A stretch of 64,000 nucleotides of DNA, from the NCBI RefSeq assembly GCF_004135735.1, contig NZ_CP012670.1, positions 4,671,501 through 4,735,500 of the forward strand, read 5' to 3'. Under the pieces are notes generated by a model. It was not told where the DNA came from, made no database searches, and saw only the letters and a list, made by a program, of their open reading frames with translations. The position numbers and the translations under genes were made by a program. The DNA comes from Sorangium cellulosum. Its GTDB lineage: Bacteria > Myxococcota_A > Polyangia > Polyangiales > Polyangiaceae. Below are positions 1-10,076 of the stretch, piece by piece; positions within the stretch are counted from its first letter, which is position 1, and the number at the start of each line of letters is the position of its first letter.

Positions 1-476
1 CGGCTGCAGAGCGAGCGATCGCTGTCCCGCGCGTCGACGAGTTCGGCCTCGGCCTCGCGCAGGAGCCGGGCGAGCTCGGGCTCCGGGAACGTCGGGCGCG
101 CGAGGAGCGTGGCCCCGAGGTCCACGAAGCGATCGAGCGAGCGCTTGATCACCTCGAAGTGCGCCGACGTCGCGCTCGTCGCCACGTCCGCGCCGAACTC
201 GCCGCCGAGCGCGTCGATCGTCTCCTCGATCTCGTTCGCGCTGTACCCCTCGGCGCCGCGGCGGAGCATGCGCGCCGTGATCCTGGCGAGCCCCTCGCGC
301 CCCGCCGGGTCGTGCGCCGACCCGGAGCGGAACGCGACCACGATGCTGACCAGGGGGAGCGCGTGGCTCGTCTCCACGAGCACCACCGGGCCGCGCGGCG
401 TCACGCGCCCGCCCGGCGCTCCCCTGCCCTGCTCCTCCGCGCCCCAGGCGACGCCGCTCTTCACGCTCTGGCTCAC
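1..476 (-). CDS. M16B-family peptidase-like protein, second of a pair (partial, runs off the left edge)
   Basis: About 158 N-terminal residues are present; the rest lies beyond the window edge. The segment has the M16 N-terminal fold pattern (VVLVETSHALPLVSIVVAFR, then a GREGLA helix), but the place where HxxEH should sit reads RITARM, so the zinc site is absent. Heterodimeric M16B peptidases commonly pair a zinc-bearing subunit with a zinc-less partner, and this looks like the partner of the gene directly upstream. The GTG start at 476-474 overlaps the upstream TGA at 475-473, which points to translational coupling. Substrate and location cannot be read from this fragment. Confidence 0.8.
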   Translation of the reverse strand, partial: MSQSVKSGVAWGAEEQGRGAPGGRVTPRGPVVLVETSHALPLVSIVVAFRSGSAHDPAGREGLARITARMLRRGAEGYSANEIEETIDALGGEFGADVATSATSAHFEVIKRSLDRFVDLGATLLARPTFPEPELARLLREAEAELVDARDSDRSLCS

Positions 477-1927
477 GATGCCTCCTCGCTGTCCGCGTCC
501 GCCTCCGCCGCGTCGTCGCCCCCGTCCTCGGCGCTCGATCCGTCCGGGATCACGTGGATCACGGTCCGCGCCGAGCTCACGAGGTAGCGGCGCGAAACGC
601 GCAGCAGATCCCCCACGGTCGCTCGCCGGTAGGCGGCGAGCCGCTCGAACAGGGCCGCGGGATCGCCGAGCACCGTCTCGTAGAAGCCGATCTGCTCGGC
701 CTTGCCGGCGACGGTCTCGAGCCCTTGCAGGACCGAGAGCTCGATGCGCGCCTTCGCCCGGTCGAGCTCCGCCTCGGTCACGGGGGAGCGACGCACCTCC
801 TCCAGGATCGGCTCGAGGGCCGCGAGCAGCGCGTCGCCCGTGTGCTCCCCGCGCGCCGAGAGGTAGATGTCGTACAGCGCGGGGTCGCGGAACGAGCCGA
901 CCCAGCCGCGGATCTCGCTGGCGATCTCCTGCTCCTGCACGAGCGCGCGATGCACGCGCGACGACCGCCCGGAGAAGAGGATCTCGTTCAGCAGCACGAG
1001 GGGCGCGTGGTCGAAATCCCCGAGCGCCGGGGCGCGGTAGCCGATGGCGACCTTGTGCGTGGCGGTCGGCTTCACCACCTCGGCGCGGCGCTCCTCGGTC
1101 TGCGGCGGCTCGGGGCACACGTCCTCGACCGGGATCGTCGACGGCTCCTGCACGCCGTAGTGGTCCTGCACCGCCCGCAGCGCCCGATCGAGCGCGACGT
1201 CGCCCACGACGACGAGCGCCGCGTTGTTCGGGGCGTAGTACGTCCGGTAGAACTCGACGCAATCCTCGGTCGTGAAGCCCTTGATGTCCTCCATCCAGCC
1301 GATGGTCGGCCACCCGTACGCGTGCCTCCGGAACGCTTCCTTGTAGAGCAGCTCGCTGACCGATCCGTCGACGTCGTCATCGACCCGCTGTCGCCGCTCG
1401 TTGGCGACGACCTCCTTCTCGCTCGACACCTGGGGGTCGCGGAGGACGAGCCGCGCCATGCGCTCCGCCTCGAGCCGGACGGTGAGCTCGAGCGCGTCCT
1501 TCGGCAGGTTCGTGTGGTAGTAGGTCCAGTCGAGGAACGTCGCCGCGTTCGTCTCGGCGCCGGCCTCCTCGAGCATCCGGTCGAACGCGCCGTGGGGGAC
1601 GCTCTCCGTCTCGCCGAACATGAGGTGCTCGAACAGGTGGGCGATGCCGGTCTTGCCCACGCGCTCGTGGCGGGAGCCGACGCCGAACCACGTCTGCAGG
1701 CACACGACGGGCGCCGAGGGGTCGACGTGCACGAGCACCTTGAGCCCGTTGCCGAGGACGAAGCGCTCGACGCGCATGACGGGGCCGAACGAGATGCTGG
1801 CGTCGTGGCGCAGCCGGGCGAGCGGCGAGCGTCCTCGGTTCAGCTCGTCGAGCAACGCGGCGAGCGGATCGGTGCGGGGGAGCGCGTTGGCGGCTCCCGG
1901 GAGCGAGAAGGCGAGCGTCTCCTGCAT
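473..1927 (-). CDS. M16 family zinc metallopeptidase (insulinase/pitrilysin type)
   Basis: The predicted protein has 484 residues. It carries the inverted zinc motif HLFEH at residues 97-101, followed about 75 residues later by the acidic EKEVVANERRQ helix that normally supplies the third ligand. The GLKVLVHVDPSAPVV strand before the motif and the RHAYGWPTIGW segment after it are typical of M16B peptidases. The ATG at 1927 is favoured because family similarity starts soon after it. No convincing signal peptide is seen, although the first 20 residues are mildly hydrophobic. The gene overlaps the zinc-less M16 partner downstream by four bases, suggesting a heterodimer. The C-terminus is a short acidic Asp/Glu/Ala tail. 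Confidence 0.9.
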   Translation of the reverse strand: MQETLAFSLPGAANALPRTDPLAALLDELNRGRSPLARLRHDASISFGPVMRVERFVLGNGLKVLVHVDPSAPVVCLQTWFGVGSRHERVGKTGIAHLFEHLMFGETESVPHGAFDRMLEEAGAETNAATFLDWTYYHTNLPKDALELTVRLEAERMARLVLRDPQVSSEKEVVANERRQRVDDDVDGSVSELLYKEAFRRHAYGWPTIGWMEDIKGFTTEDCVEFYRTYYAPNNAALVVVGDVALDRALRAVQDHYGVQEPSTIPVEDVCPEPPQTEERRAEVVKPTATHKVAIGYRAPALGDFDHAPLVLLNEILFSGRSSRVHRALVQEQEIASEIRGWVGSFRDPALYDIYLSARGEHTGDALLAALEPILEEVRRSPVTEAELDRAKARIELSVLQGLETVAGKAEQIGFYETVLGDPAALFERLAAYRRATVGDLLRVSRRYLVSSARTVIHVIPDGSSAEDGGDDAAEADADSEEAS

Positions 1928-1950
1928 GGCAGGGGCAGCCCATACCACGC

Positions 1951-2580
1951 TCAGCGCCGCGGCGCTGCGTGGCAGAGGACGTCGCCCGGATCCCGCGTCG
2001 ACTGGTGGCACTCCCATTTGTCGTCGTGGCAAGAGATGACCAGGATGCCCGCGTCGAACGCCTCCTTGAGGGACGAGCCTGCCCGCTGCGCGAGCAGGTT
2101 GGCCGGGGTCCGCTCGGTGCACCCCCGGCCCATGTCGACCTCGATCTTCCGGTTGCCCTTGGCGGGCTTCGCGGGATCGGGCGGCGTCTTGCCCTTGTCC
2201 GCGGTGCGCGCCGCGGCGGCGAGCTTCGGCAGGATCGCCTCGAGGTAGCCCTTGTCGACGAGCGGGTCGGTCGGCTGCGGCGACACCATGGCGAGCGTGT
2301 ACTGGATCGCCATCATCTGCTGCTCCGGCGGAGCGCTCGGCTGGACGGGCCCGCTCGACCCGAGCGGGAACGGCCGCGGCGGCATCGGCCGCTTCGCGGC
2401 CCCGGTGGCGGCGGGGGGCGCGGCGGCGCTCGGCGCGGGCGCGGCGCTCGGCGTCGGCGCGGCCGAGGACGCGGGGGCCGCCGGCGCCTGGGCGCGCGGG
2501 TCGTCGCACGCGAGGACGGCGAGGGCGAGGAGCAGGGGCGCCGCGCAGCGGGCGCGCGGGCGGACGGAGACGGGCTGCAT
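1951..2580 (-). CDS. predicted lipoprotein of unknown function
   Basis: The protein has 209 residues. Starting at the ATG at 2580 gives a classical lipoprotein signal: Arg-rich N-region, LLLALAVLAC lipobox, then the mature Cys followed by an Ala/Pro/Ser linker. An upstream in-frame ATG at 2637 would bury the signal peptide and was rejected. The folded C-terminal half contains three Cys (GRGCTER, VISCHDDKWECHQS) and no motif that I recognise. It lies 23 bp upstream of the M16 pair on the same strand, so it may be co-transcribed with the peptidases and act in the same envelope compartment. The function is unknown. Confidence 0.75.
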   Translation of the reverse strand: MQPVSVRPRARCAAPLLLALAVLACDDPRAQAPAAPASSAAPTPSAAPAPSAAAPPAATGAAKRPMPPRPFPLGSSGPVQPSAPPEQQMMAIQYTLAMVSPQPTDPLVDKGYLEAILPKLAAAARTADKGKTPPDPAKPAKGNRKIEVDMGRGCTERTPANLLAQRAGSSLKEAFDAGILVISCHDDKWECHQSTRDPGDVLCHAAPRR

Positions 2581-2679
2581 GAGCCGCTGTATACGGGCGG
2601 CGGACGCGCGCCGCCACGCTCGAGTGGGCCGCGCCACCTCCTCCCCCGCGCCGAGGGCGAGCGCCGGGCCCCGGGTCCC

Positions 2680-4482
<1,803 letters not shown>

Positions 4483-4491
4483 AGCGAGCCT

Positions 4492-4508
4492 CGGGGCGCG
4501 GCGCCCCG
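4492..4508. repeat. short GC-rich inverted repeat in the lepA 5' region
   Basis: CGGGGCG and CGCCCCG face each other around a 3-nt loop, starting about 10 bp upstream of the lepA ATG. It could form a small hairpin in the leader, but such structures are common by chance at this GC content. No function is claimed. Confidence 0.3.
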
Positions 4509-4737
4509 ACCAGCGTTAGCGGCCGCCAGCGCGCGGCCTCGACCGGGATGTGAAGGAGCGGACCGCAGGTCCGTGCCTCGTCATCAGAAAGCGGACCGCA
4601 GCGCGCGCTGGCACGAGCGCCGCGGGGCCATGTTGCACCACGGCGCGCTTGCTCCTAGCGCGACCGGCGCCGCGAAGCCATCCGCCCTGACAGCACGCCC
4701 CCTCCCCGAGCAGTCCGAGGGCTCCCCGGGCCCCGGG

Positions 4738-4953
4738 TCATTTCTTCGCGGGCGGAGGTGGCGGCGGGGGGACCGACGTGCTCTCCAGGGACATCTGCCC
4801 CGGCAGCACGTGCTCGTAGTGCTTGAGGACCATGTCAATCCCTTCGCGGATGTAGACGGCGATCGGGACCTTGGTGCGTTCGTGCAAGATCTTCAGCCGC
4901 TCGGCCTGCTCGGGCGTGATGTAGATGGTCGTCGAGACTTTCTTCCGCGACAT
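4738..4953 (-). CDS. small ribbon-helix-helix (Arc/MetJ-type) DNA-binding protein
   Basis: The protein has 71 residues. The N-terminal half, KVSTTIYITPEQAERLKIL followed by a helix with VPIAVYIREGIDMVL, fits a ribbon-helix-helix fold: one beta strand that would pair in a dimer, then two helices. The C-terminus ends in a run of seven prolines and AKK. RHH proteins usually bind short operators as dimers and often regulate their own gene. No toxin-like partner is adjacent, so I see no toxin-antitoxin pair. The gene stands alone between lepA and a divergent lipoprotein gene. Targets are unknown. Confidence 0.75.
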   Translation of the reverse strand: MSRKKVSTTIYITPEQAERLKILHERTKVPIAVYIREGIDMVLKHYEHVLPGQMSLESTSVPPPPPPPAKK

Positions 4954-5243
4954 GTCACGCCCGGGGAGGGGAACCCGCCAGTCTCGAAGGGGTTGACTGA
5001 CAAGACGTTACCCTAGATGCCGGTACGTATGATGTCAATCGGAATGGCGTTGGGTGGCCTCGTGGCGCTCGGGCGACGCGGGCTCCGATGTAGGTGCGGG
5101 CCGGCGAGCGCCCCCGTGGGCGTCTTGCTGTACGCACGGACGGCGGTCTAGACTCCGGCCGAAGCTGGTCCGCGTCGGGACGGCTCGCCCGGCGCGTCGA
5201 GCTCGCGTCCCGAAAATTCCGGGCCCGCTGGAGGAATCTCTTG

Positions 5244-6065
5244 ATGATGCGATTCCCGCTCACCTGGCCGTCGCCCAGGTGCTCGCTCGTGGCCCTGATG
5301 ACCGCCGCCGTCGCCGCCTGCGGGTCCTCGACGCCGGCGCCGACCCGCGCGAAGAGCGCCACAGGCGAGCGGGACACGACGATCGTCCACGAGCCCTGCG
5401 CGAAGGACTCTCCCTCTGCGGAGAAGGTCGACGTGAACGGCGATGGGGTGCCCGACATCATCCACGTCAAGCAGGATGGCCGGGAGGTTTGCCGGGTCGT
5501 CGACCTGAACCTCGATGGAGCGATCGACGCCTTCATCTACTACGACGCCGCGGGGATCGAGCGACGGCGCGAGTCGGATTTCGACCGCGACGGGCGCGCC
5601 GACGAGATCGCGCACTACGAGCGCGGCGCGATCGTGCTGAAGGAGCGCGAGACCAACTTCGACGACAAGCTCGACACCTGGGACCACTACGAGGGGCAGC
5701 GCCTCGTCCGCCGCGAGCGGGACTCGGACGGCGATGGGATCATCGATCAGTGGTGGCAGTTCAACAACCCGAACGACGCGAAGTGCGCGATCGTGGCGAC
5801 GGACCAGAACGCCGACGGCAAGCCCGATCCCAGCAGCGTGGTGGACCTCTGCGCCGAGTCGTACGGGACGCCGAGGGCGGCCGCGCCCCCGCCGGGCGGC
5901 GCGGCGCCGCCCGCGGGGCAGCCGGCGCCCGCGGGGCAGCCGGCGCCCGCGGGCGCCGAGCCGACGAGCGCGGGGACCGGAGCGGCCTCCACCGGCGCGG
6001 GCCCGGCGTCGAGCGCCGCGCCCGCGGACGCCGCGAGCCCGAAGGCCGCAACGAAGGGACCATGA
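5244..6065 (+). CDS. Asp-rich (EF-hand/thrombospondin-3-like) repeat lipoprotein
   Basis: The 273-residue protein starts at ATG 5244, with GAGGA eight bases upstream and a lipoprotein signal (LMTAAVAACGSS). The mature part has repeated Ca-binding-like loops: VDVNGDGVPD, VDLNLDGAID, SDFDRDGRAD, ETNFDDKLDTW, DSDGDGIIDQWW and DQNADGKPD. They are separated by short Tyr/Glu-rich strands, as in thrombospondin type 3 or dockerin-like repeats. A low-complexity Pro/Ala/Gly tail follows. The stop at 6065 lies one base before the ATG of a similar lipoprotein, so the two are coupled. A calcium-stabilised envelope or surface role is inferred. Confidence 0.85.
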   Translation: MMRFPLTWPSPRCSLVALMTAAVAACGSSTPAPTRAKSATGERDTTIVHEPCAKDSPSAEKVDVNGDGVPDIIHVKQDGREVCRVVDLNLDGAIDAFIYYDAAGIERRRESDFDRDGRADEIAHYERGAIVLKERETNFDDKLDTWDHYEGQRLVRRERDSDGDGIIDQWWQFNNPNDAKCAIVATDQNADGKPDPSSVVDLCAESYGTPRAAAPPPGGAAPPAGQPAPAGQPAPAGAEPTSAGTGAASTGAGPASSAAPADAASPKAATKGP

Positions 6066-6066
6066 C

Positions 6067-6837
6067 ATGACGAGACAGGAGCTCCTCGCGCTGGTCGCGC
6101 TCGGCCTGTTCGGCGCGGCTTGCGGCTCGGATCCGGGCTTCGAGGGGGCGAAGGCGCCCAGGATCGAGGCGAAGCGCAACGCCGATGGCACCATCGACGA
6201 TCGCTCGATGTGCGACTGGAAAGGCAGGGAGGACCGCGAGGCGAGCGAGACCGCGGGGCCGGGCGCGATCCAGCCCAACGTGCGGCGCGTCTTCCAGATC
6301 GTGGGCACGGGCGAGGACCGTCACAAGGCGCTCGTTTGCCGCGAGATCGACACCAACTTCGACGGGGTGAAGGACGTCGTCCGCCGCTACAACGAGAAGG
6401 GCGAGAGCCTGCACGAGGAGGCCGACTCGAACTACGACGGGCGGATCGACACCTGGATCACGTTCGCCACCGGCAGGCTGGCCGAGGTGAGGATCGACAG
6501 CGATCGAGACGGCAACCCGGACGAGTGGAAATACTACAGCGGCGGCAAGCTCGCGCGCATCAAGCGGGACACGAACCGCGACGGCAAGCCGGACGTCTGG
6601 GAGATCTACCGCATGGGCCGGCTCGAGCGGATGGGCGTGGACCTCGACGGCGACGAGCGCGTCGATCGGTGGGATCACGACAACGAGCTGCGGCGCCGCG
6701 TCGAGGACGCCGAGCGCAAGAAGGAAGAGGAGGCCGCGGCCGAGGCGGCGAAGAAGGCCGCCGAGGATCAGGCCGCCGCGGACGAGGCGAACGAGGCCGT
6801 GAACAGCGGCGGAAGCGCCGAGCCCCCGAAGGAGTAG
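6067..6837 (+). CDS. Asp-rich repeat lipoprotein, paralogue of the upstream gene
   Basis: The protein has 256 residues with the lipoprotein signal LALVALGLFGAACGSD. It carries the same loop series as its neighbour: IDTNFDGVKD, ADSNYDGRIDTW, IDSDRDGNPDEW, RDTNRDGKPDVW and VDLDGDERVDRW. The C-terminus is a charged helical segment rich in Glu, Ala and Lys that may be a coiled coil. The two genes probably arose by tandem duplication and are translated together. Each loop ends in a Trp-containing strand, which suggests a regular repeat fold. Partner and ligand other than Ca2+ are unknown. Confidence 0.85.
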   Translation: MTRQELLALVALGLFGAACGSDPGFEGAKAPRIEAKRNADGTIDDRSMCDWKGREDREASETAGPGAIQPNVRRVFQIVGTGEDRHKALVCREIDTNFDGVKDVVRRYNEKGESLHEEADSNYDGRIDTWITFATGRLAEVRIDSDRDGNPDEWKYYSGGKLARIKRDTNRDGKPDVWEIYRMGRLERMGVDLDGDERVDRWDHDNELRRRVEDAERKKEEEAAAEAAKKAAEDQAAADEANEAVNSGGSAEPPKE

Positions 6838-7098
6838 CGGGCGCCTCGTCCGATCCCCGTCCAGGTCCATCCCGCTCGCCTGGACTCACCGCGTCATCGT
6901 CAGACCTGGCGCAGGCAGCAGCGCTCGCCGGCGTCGCCACGCAGCGGCTCGCCGACGCCGCGCCCGCGCTCGCCCCGGAGGAGCGCAGGCCTCGAGGCCG
7001 GTCGACGCGGCGCACGGAGCGTGCTTATCAGAGCGGTCATCCATCATCGGAGCGGTCATCCCGCAGAGCAGCGTCGGCGGCAGGTCCAGAACAACACC

Positions 7099-8304
7099 AT
7101 GGAAGAACGTCTTCAGAAGATCATCGCGCGCGCAGGGGTCGCCTCACGCCGGGCAGCCGAGGAGCTCATCCTCGCCGGGCGGGTGCGCGTGAACGGCCGT
7201 GTGGTGACAGAGCTCGGCCACAGGGCGGACCGGCAGAAGGACCGGATCGAGGTGGACGGCAAGCGCCTGGTCTCCGAGGCGCCGGTCTACGTGGCCCTCC
7301 ACAAGCCGCGCAACGTGGTCTCGACCATGCGCGACCCCGAGGGGCGCCCGACGGTCGCCGACTACGTGCGCGGCGCCGGCGCGCGGCTCTACCCCGTCGG
7401 TCGGCTCGACTTCGCGACCAGCGGGATCCTCCTCATGACGAACGACGGCGATTTCGCCAACGCGCTGCTCCATCCGCGCGGCGGCGTTCCGAAGACCTAC
7501 GTGCTGAAGGTCCAGGGCGTCATGGACGACGACGACCTCAAGCCCTGGCGCGAGGGGATCCGCCTCGAGGATGGCGTCACGCTGCCGGCCGAAGCGCGGC
7601 TGCTCCGTCACGAGGGAGACAAGACCTGGATCGAGGTGACCCTCCGCGAGGGCCGCAACCAGCAGATCCGGCGCATGGGCGAGGCGACCGGCTGGCCCGT
7701 GATGCGCCTCGCCCGAACGACGTTCGCCGGGGTCACCTCGGAGGCGCTCCGGCCGGGAGAGTGGCGCGCGCTGACCGTGGATGAGCTGCTCCAGATCCGC
7801 AAGGCGTTCGGTGTTCCCAGGCGGATCCGGGGCGCGGTGCTGGGCGCGTCGTCCGGACCGGTGGATCATCGCCGGGCTGCCGGTATGGCGCGCTCGAGCG
7901 CGAGGGCGCCGCATCGGCCCGCGCCGGAGGGCGCCGGACCGGGCGCGCGGAGCCGGGCATCGGCGCCGCCGAACGCCCGCTCCAGGGCGAACGCCGCCGC
8001 GCCGAGCGCGCCCGGCACGGGCGCGGCCAGATCGAACGCCCGCTCCAGGGCGAACGCCGCCGCGCCGAGCGCGCCCGGCACGGGCGCGGCCAGGCCGAAC
8101 GCGCGCTCCAGGGCGAACGCCGCCGCGCCGAGCGCGCCCGGCACGGGCGCGGCCAGATCGAACGCCCGGTCCAGGGCGAACGCCGCCGCGCCGAGCGCGC
8201 CTGCGCCGCCCCCGGCTAGATCTGCGCGAAGCGACCGCTCCGGAACGAAGCCTCGAGCAGCTGAGACACGCGCGCCTCGAGCTCGCGGGCCCGGGCGTCG
8301 TTGA
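7099..8304 (+). CDS. rluB: 23S rRNA pseudouridine synthase RluB/RsuA family with low-complexity C-terminal tail
   Basis: The protein has 401 residues. An S4 RNA-binding domain fills residues 1-60 (LQKIIARAGVASRRAAEELI). The synthase domain contains the catalytic-Asp motif PVGRLDFATSGILL with Asp104, and GRNQQIRRM later. The enzyme isomerises a specific uridine in 23S rRNA (helix 89 in E. coli RluB). The conserved fold ends near residue 245. The rest is an Arg/Ala/Pro/Ser tail built from 21-residue repeats encoded by 63-bp tandem repeats at 7972-8203. The last 89 bp overlap the convergent MoxR gene. The ATG at 7099 matches the family N-terminus. RluB rather than RsuA or RluE is a likely but not certain call. 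Confidence 0.9.
   Translation: MEERLQKIIARAGVASRRAAEELILAGRVRVNGRVVTELGHRADRQKDRIEVDGKRLVSEAPVYVALHKPRNVVSTMRDPEGRPTVADYVRGAGARLYPVGRLDFATSGILLMTNDGDFANALLHPRGGVPKTYVLKVQGVMDDDDLKPWREGIRLEDGVTLPAEARLLRHEGDKTWIEVTLREGRNQQIRRMGEATGWPVMRLARTTFAGVTSEALRPGEWRALTVDELLQIRKAFGVPRRIRGAVLGASSGPVDHRRAAGMARSSARAPHRPAPEGAGPGARSRASAPPNARSRANAAAPSAPGTGAARSNARSRANAAAPSAPGTGAARPNARSRANAAAPSAPGTGAARSNARSRANAAAPSAPAPPPARSARSDRSGTKPRAAETRAPRARGPGRR
7972..8203 (+). repeat. 63-bp tandem repeats, three full copies plus a partial fourth, inside rluB
   Basis: Copies begin at 7972, 8035, 8098 and 8161. The first three are full length and nearly identical. The fourth diverges after about 40 bp and runs into the stop of the convergent gene. 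Each unit is a multiple of three and encodes NARSRANAAAPSAPGTGAAR plus one more residue, so copy number can vary without a frameshift. Confidence 0.95.
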
Positions 8305-9379
8305 TGCCGGCGAGCGCCTGCTTGATCTCGCCGAGCGCCTTCAGCTGACTGAACAGCTGCACGTCACCGAGGGCGGCGCCGCCCGTGAGGATCTGGCGGA
8401 TGCGATCGATCTCCGCGGCGAGCGCCTCGACGCCGACGCCGAGCGCGCCGACGCGCCGGCGATCCGGGTGCTCGCGGAAGAACGCCTCGAGCACCGGCTG
8501 CACGATCCCCTCGAGCAGGGCCGCCTGATCCTGGTTGTTCCAGATGTGCTTGAGCACGAAGAAGTCGCTCGCGTCCGTCGTCTGACGACCGTCGAGGTAG
8601 GCGCTCGCCGCGAAGAGCTTGAGCATCTTCACGACCCGGCGGTCCGAGAGCGAGATCCCCTCGGCGCGGATCTGGAACACCAGCCCCTTGTAGGCCGAGA
8701 GGAACGCGTCGCCGAAGTTCATCCGGGCGCCGAACCCACGGCCGAGCTCGGCGAGCTCGCGCGCCGCCACGAGCGGGCGGAGCGGCTCGCCGGCCATGTG
8801 CCGGATCTCCTGCTGGATGCCGCGCTGGAGCAGCTCGCTGAAGTGATAGGCGTCGAGGTTGTCCGACTGCACGCGCAGGAGGAAGCGATCGAAGATCGCC
8901 GTCAGCGTCTCGTCGCCCGGCACCTCGTTCGAGGCCGCGAAGACGCTGATGAGCGGGCAGCGGAGCACCTGGCCGCCGCTCGAGAACTTGCGCTCGTTGA
9001 GCAGCGTGAGCAGCGCGTTCAGGATCGCGCTGTTCGACTTGAAGACCTCATCGAGGAAGACGATCTCCGCCTCCGGGAGCATCCCCGTGGTGTTCCGGCG
9101 GTAGACGCCCTCGCGGAAGGCGCCGATGTCGACCGGACCGAAGATCTCGTTCGGCTCGGTGAAGCGCGTGAGCAGGTACTCGAAGTACCGCGCCTGCATC
9201 AGCTCGGCGAGCGTGCGGATGAGCGCGCTCTTCGCGGTCCCGGGTGGGCCGAGGAGCACGCAGTGCTCACCGGCGACAACCGCGATCATGAGCAGGCGGA
9301 TGATCTCGTCCTTGCCCAGGAATTGCCGCTCTAGGCTATGGGCAACCAGGCGCAGGCGCTCGTGGAGCGGAGCGGACAT
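8216..9379 (-). CDS. MoxR/RavA-type AAA+ ATPase
   Basis: The protein has 387 residues. It shows the MoxR-family Walker A GPPGTAKS (residues 44-51), Walker B IVFLDEVFK, and a sensor segment SVFAASNEVP. The N-terminal LHERLRLVAHSLERQFLGKDE helix and the C-terminal helical extension resemble RavA-like subfamilies, which act as chaperone-type ATPases, often with a VWA-domain partner. No VWA gene lies next to it here. The ATG at 9379 was chosen over an upstream one at 9508 because similarity begins at LHERL. Its last 89 bases read antisense to the rluB tail. Confidence 0.88.
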   Translation of the reverse strand: MSAPLHERLRLVAHSLERQFLGKDEIIRLLMIAVVAGEHCVLLGPPGTAKSALIRTLAELMQARYFEYLLTRFTEPNEIFGPVDIGAFREGVYRRNTTGMLPEAEIVFLDEVFKSNSAILNALLTLLNERKFSSGGQVLRCPLISVFAASNEVPGDETLTAIFDRFLLRVQSDNLDAYHFSELLQRGIQQEIRHMAGEPLRPLVAARELAELGRGFGARMNFGDAFLSAYKGLVFQIRAEGISLSDRRVVKMLKLFAASAYLDGRQTTDASDFFVLKHIWNNQDQAALLEGIVQPVLEAFFREHPDRRRVGALGVGVEALAAEIDRIRQILTGGAALGDVQLFSQLKALGEIKQALAGINDARARELEARVSQLLEASFRSGRFAQI

Positions 9380-9465
9380 GAGGCCAATGCTCGTACCACA
9401 GGCCCGAAGGCTGGCGCATCGATCGCCGCAGCGCCTCGTGCATTCGTCGGCGAATCGTCGCGCTC

Positions 9466-9506
9466 GACGCGGAACAAAACGCGAAACAGGACGCGGAACA
9501 AAACGC
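9466..9506. repeat. 17-bp direct repeat, two copies
   Basis: GACGCGGAACAAAACGC occurs at 9466-9482 and again at 9490-9506, with a related GCGAAACAG between. It lies just beyond the tRNA terminator hairpin. No function is evident. Confidence 0.6.
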
Positions 9507-9533
9507 AAGAGGCCGGTGATTCACACCGGCCTC
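9499..9533 (-). terminator. probable intrinsic terminator of the tRNA-Gly gene
   Basis: A 10-bp perfect stem (GAGGCCGGTG at 9509-9518, CACCGGCCTC at 9524-9533) closes a 5-nt loop about 40 bases downstream of the tRNA 3' end. Read on the minus strand it is followed by TTGCGTTTT, a weak U tract. Position and shape fit a tRNA terminator. Confidence 0.65.
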
Positions 9534-9568
9534 GCGCGTGGGGCTCGCCGTACGCCGAGCCTATGTCG

Positions 9569-10076
<508 letters not shown>

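Noticed and set aside
4738..4953. The ribbon-helix-helix gene as an antitoxin
   Set aside because: No small toxin-like gene is adjacent on either side; lepA and a divergent lipoprotein flank it.
7972..8203. 63-bp repeats considered as a CRISPR or integration site
   Set aside because: They are head-to-tail without unique spacers and encode part of rluB.
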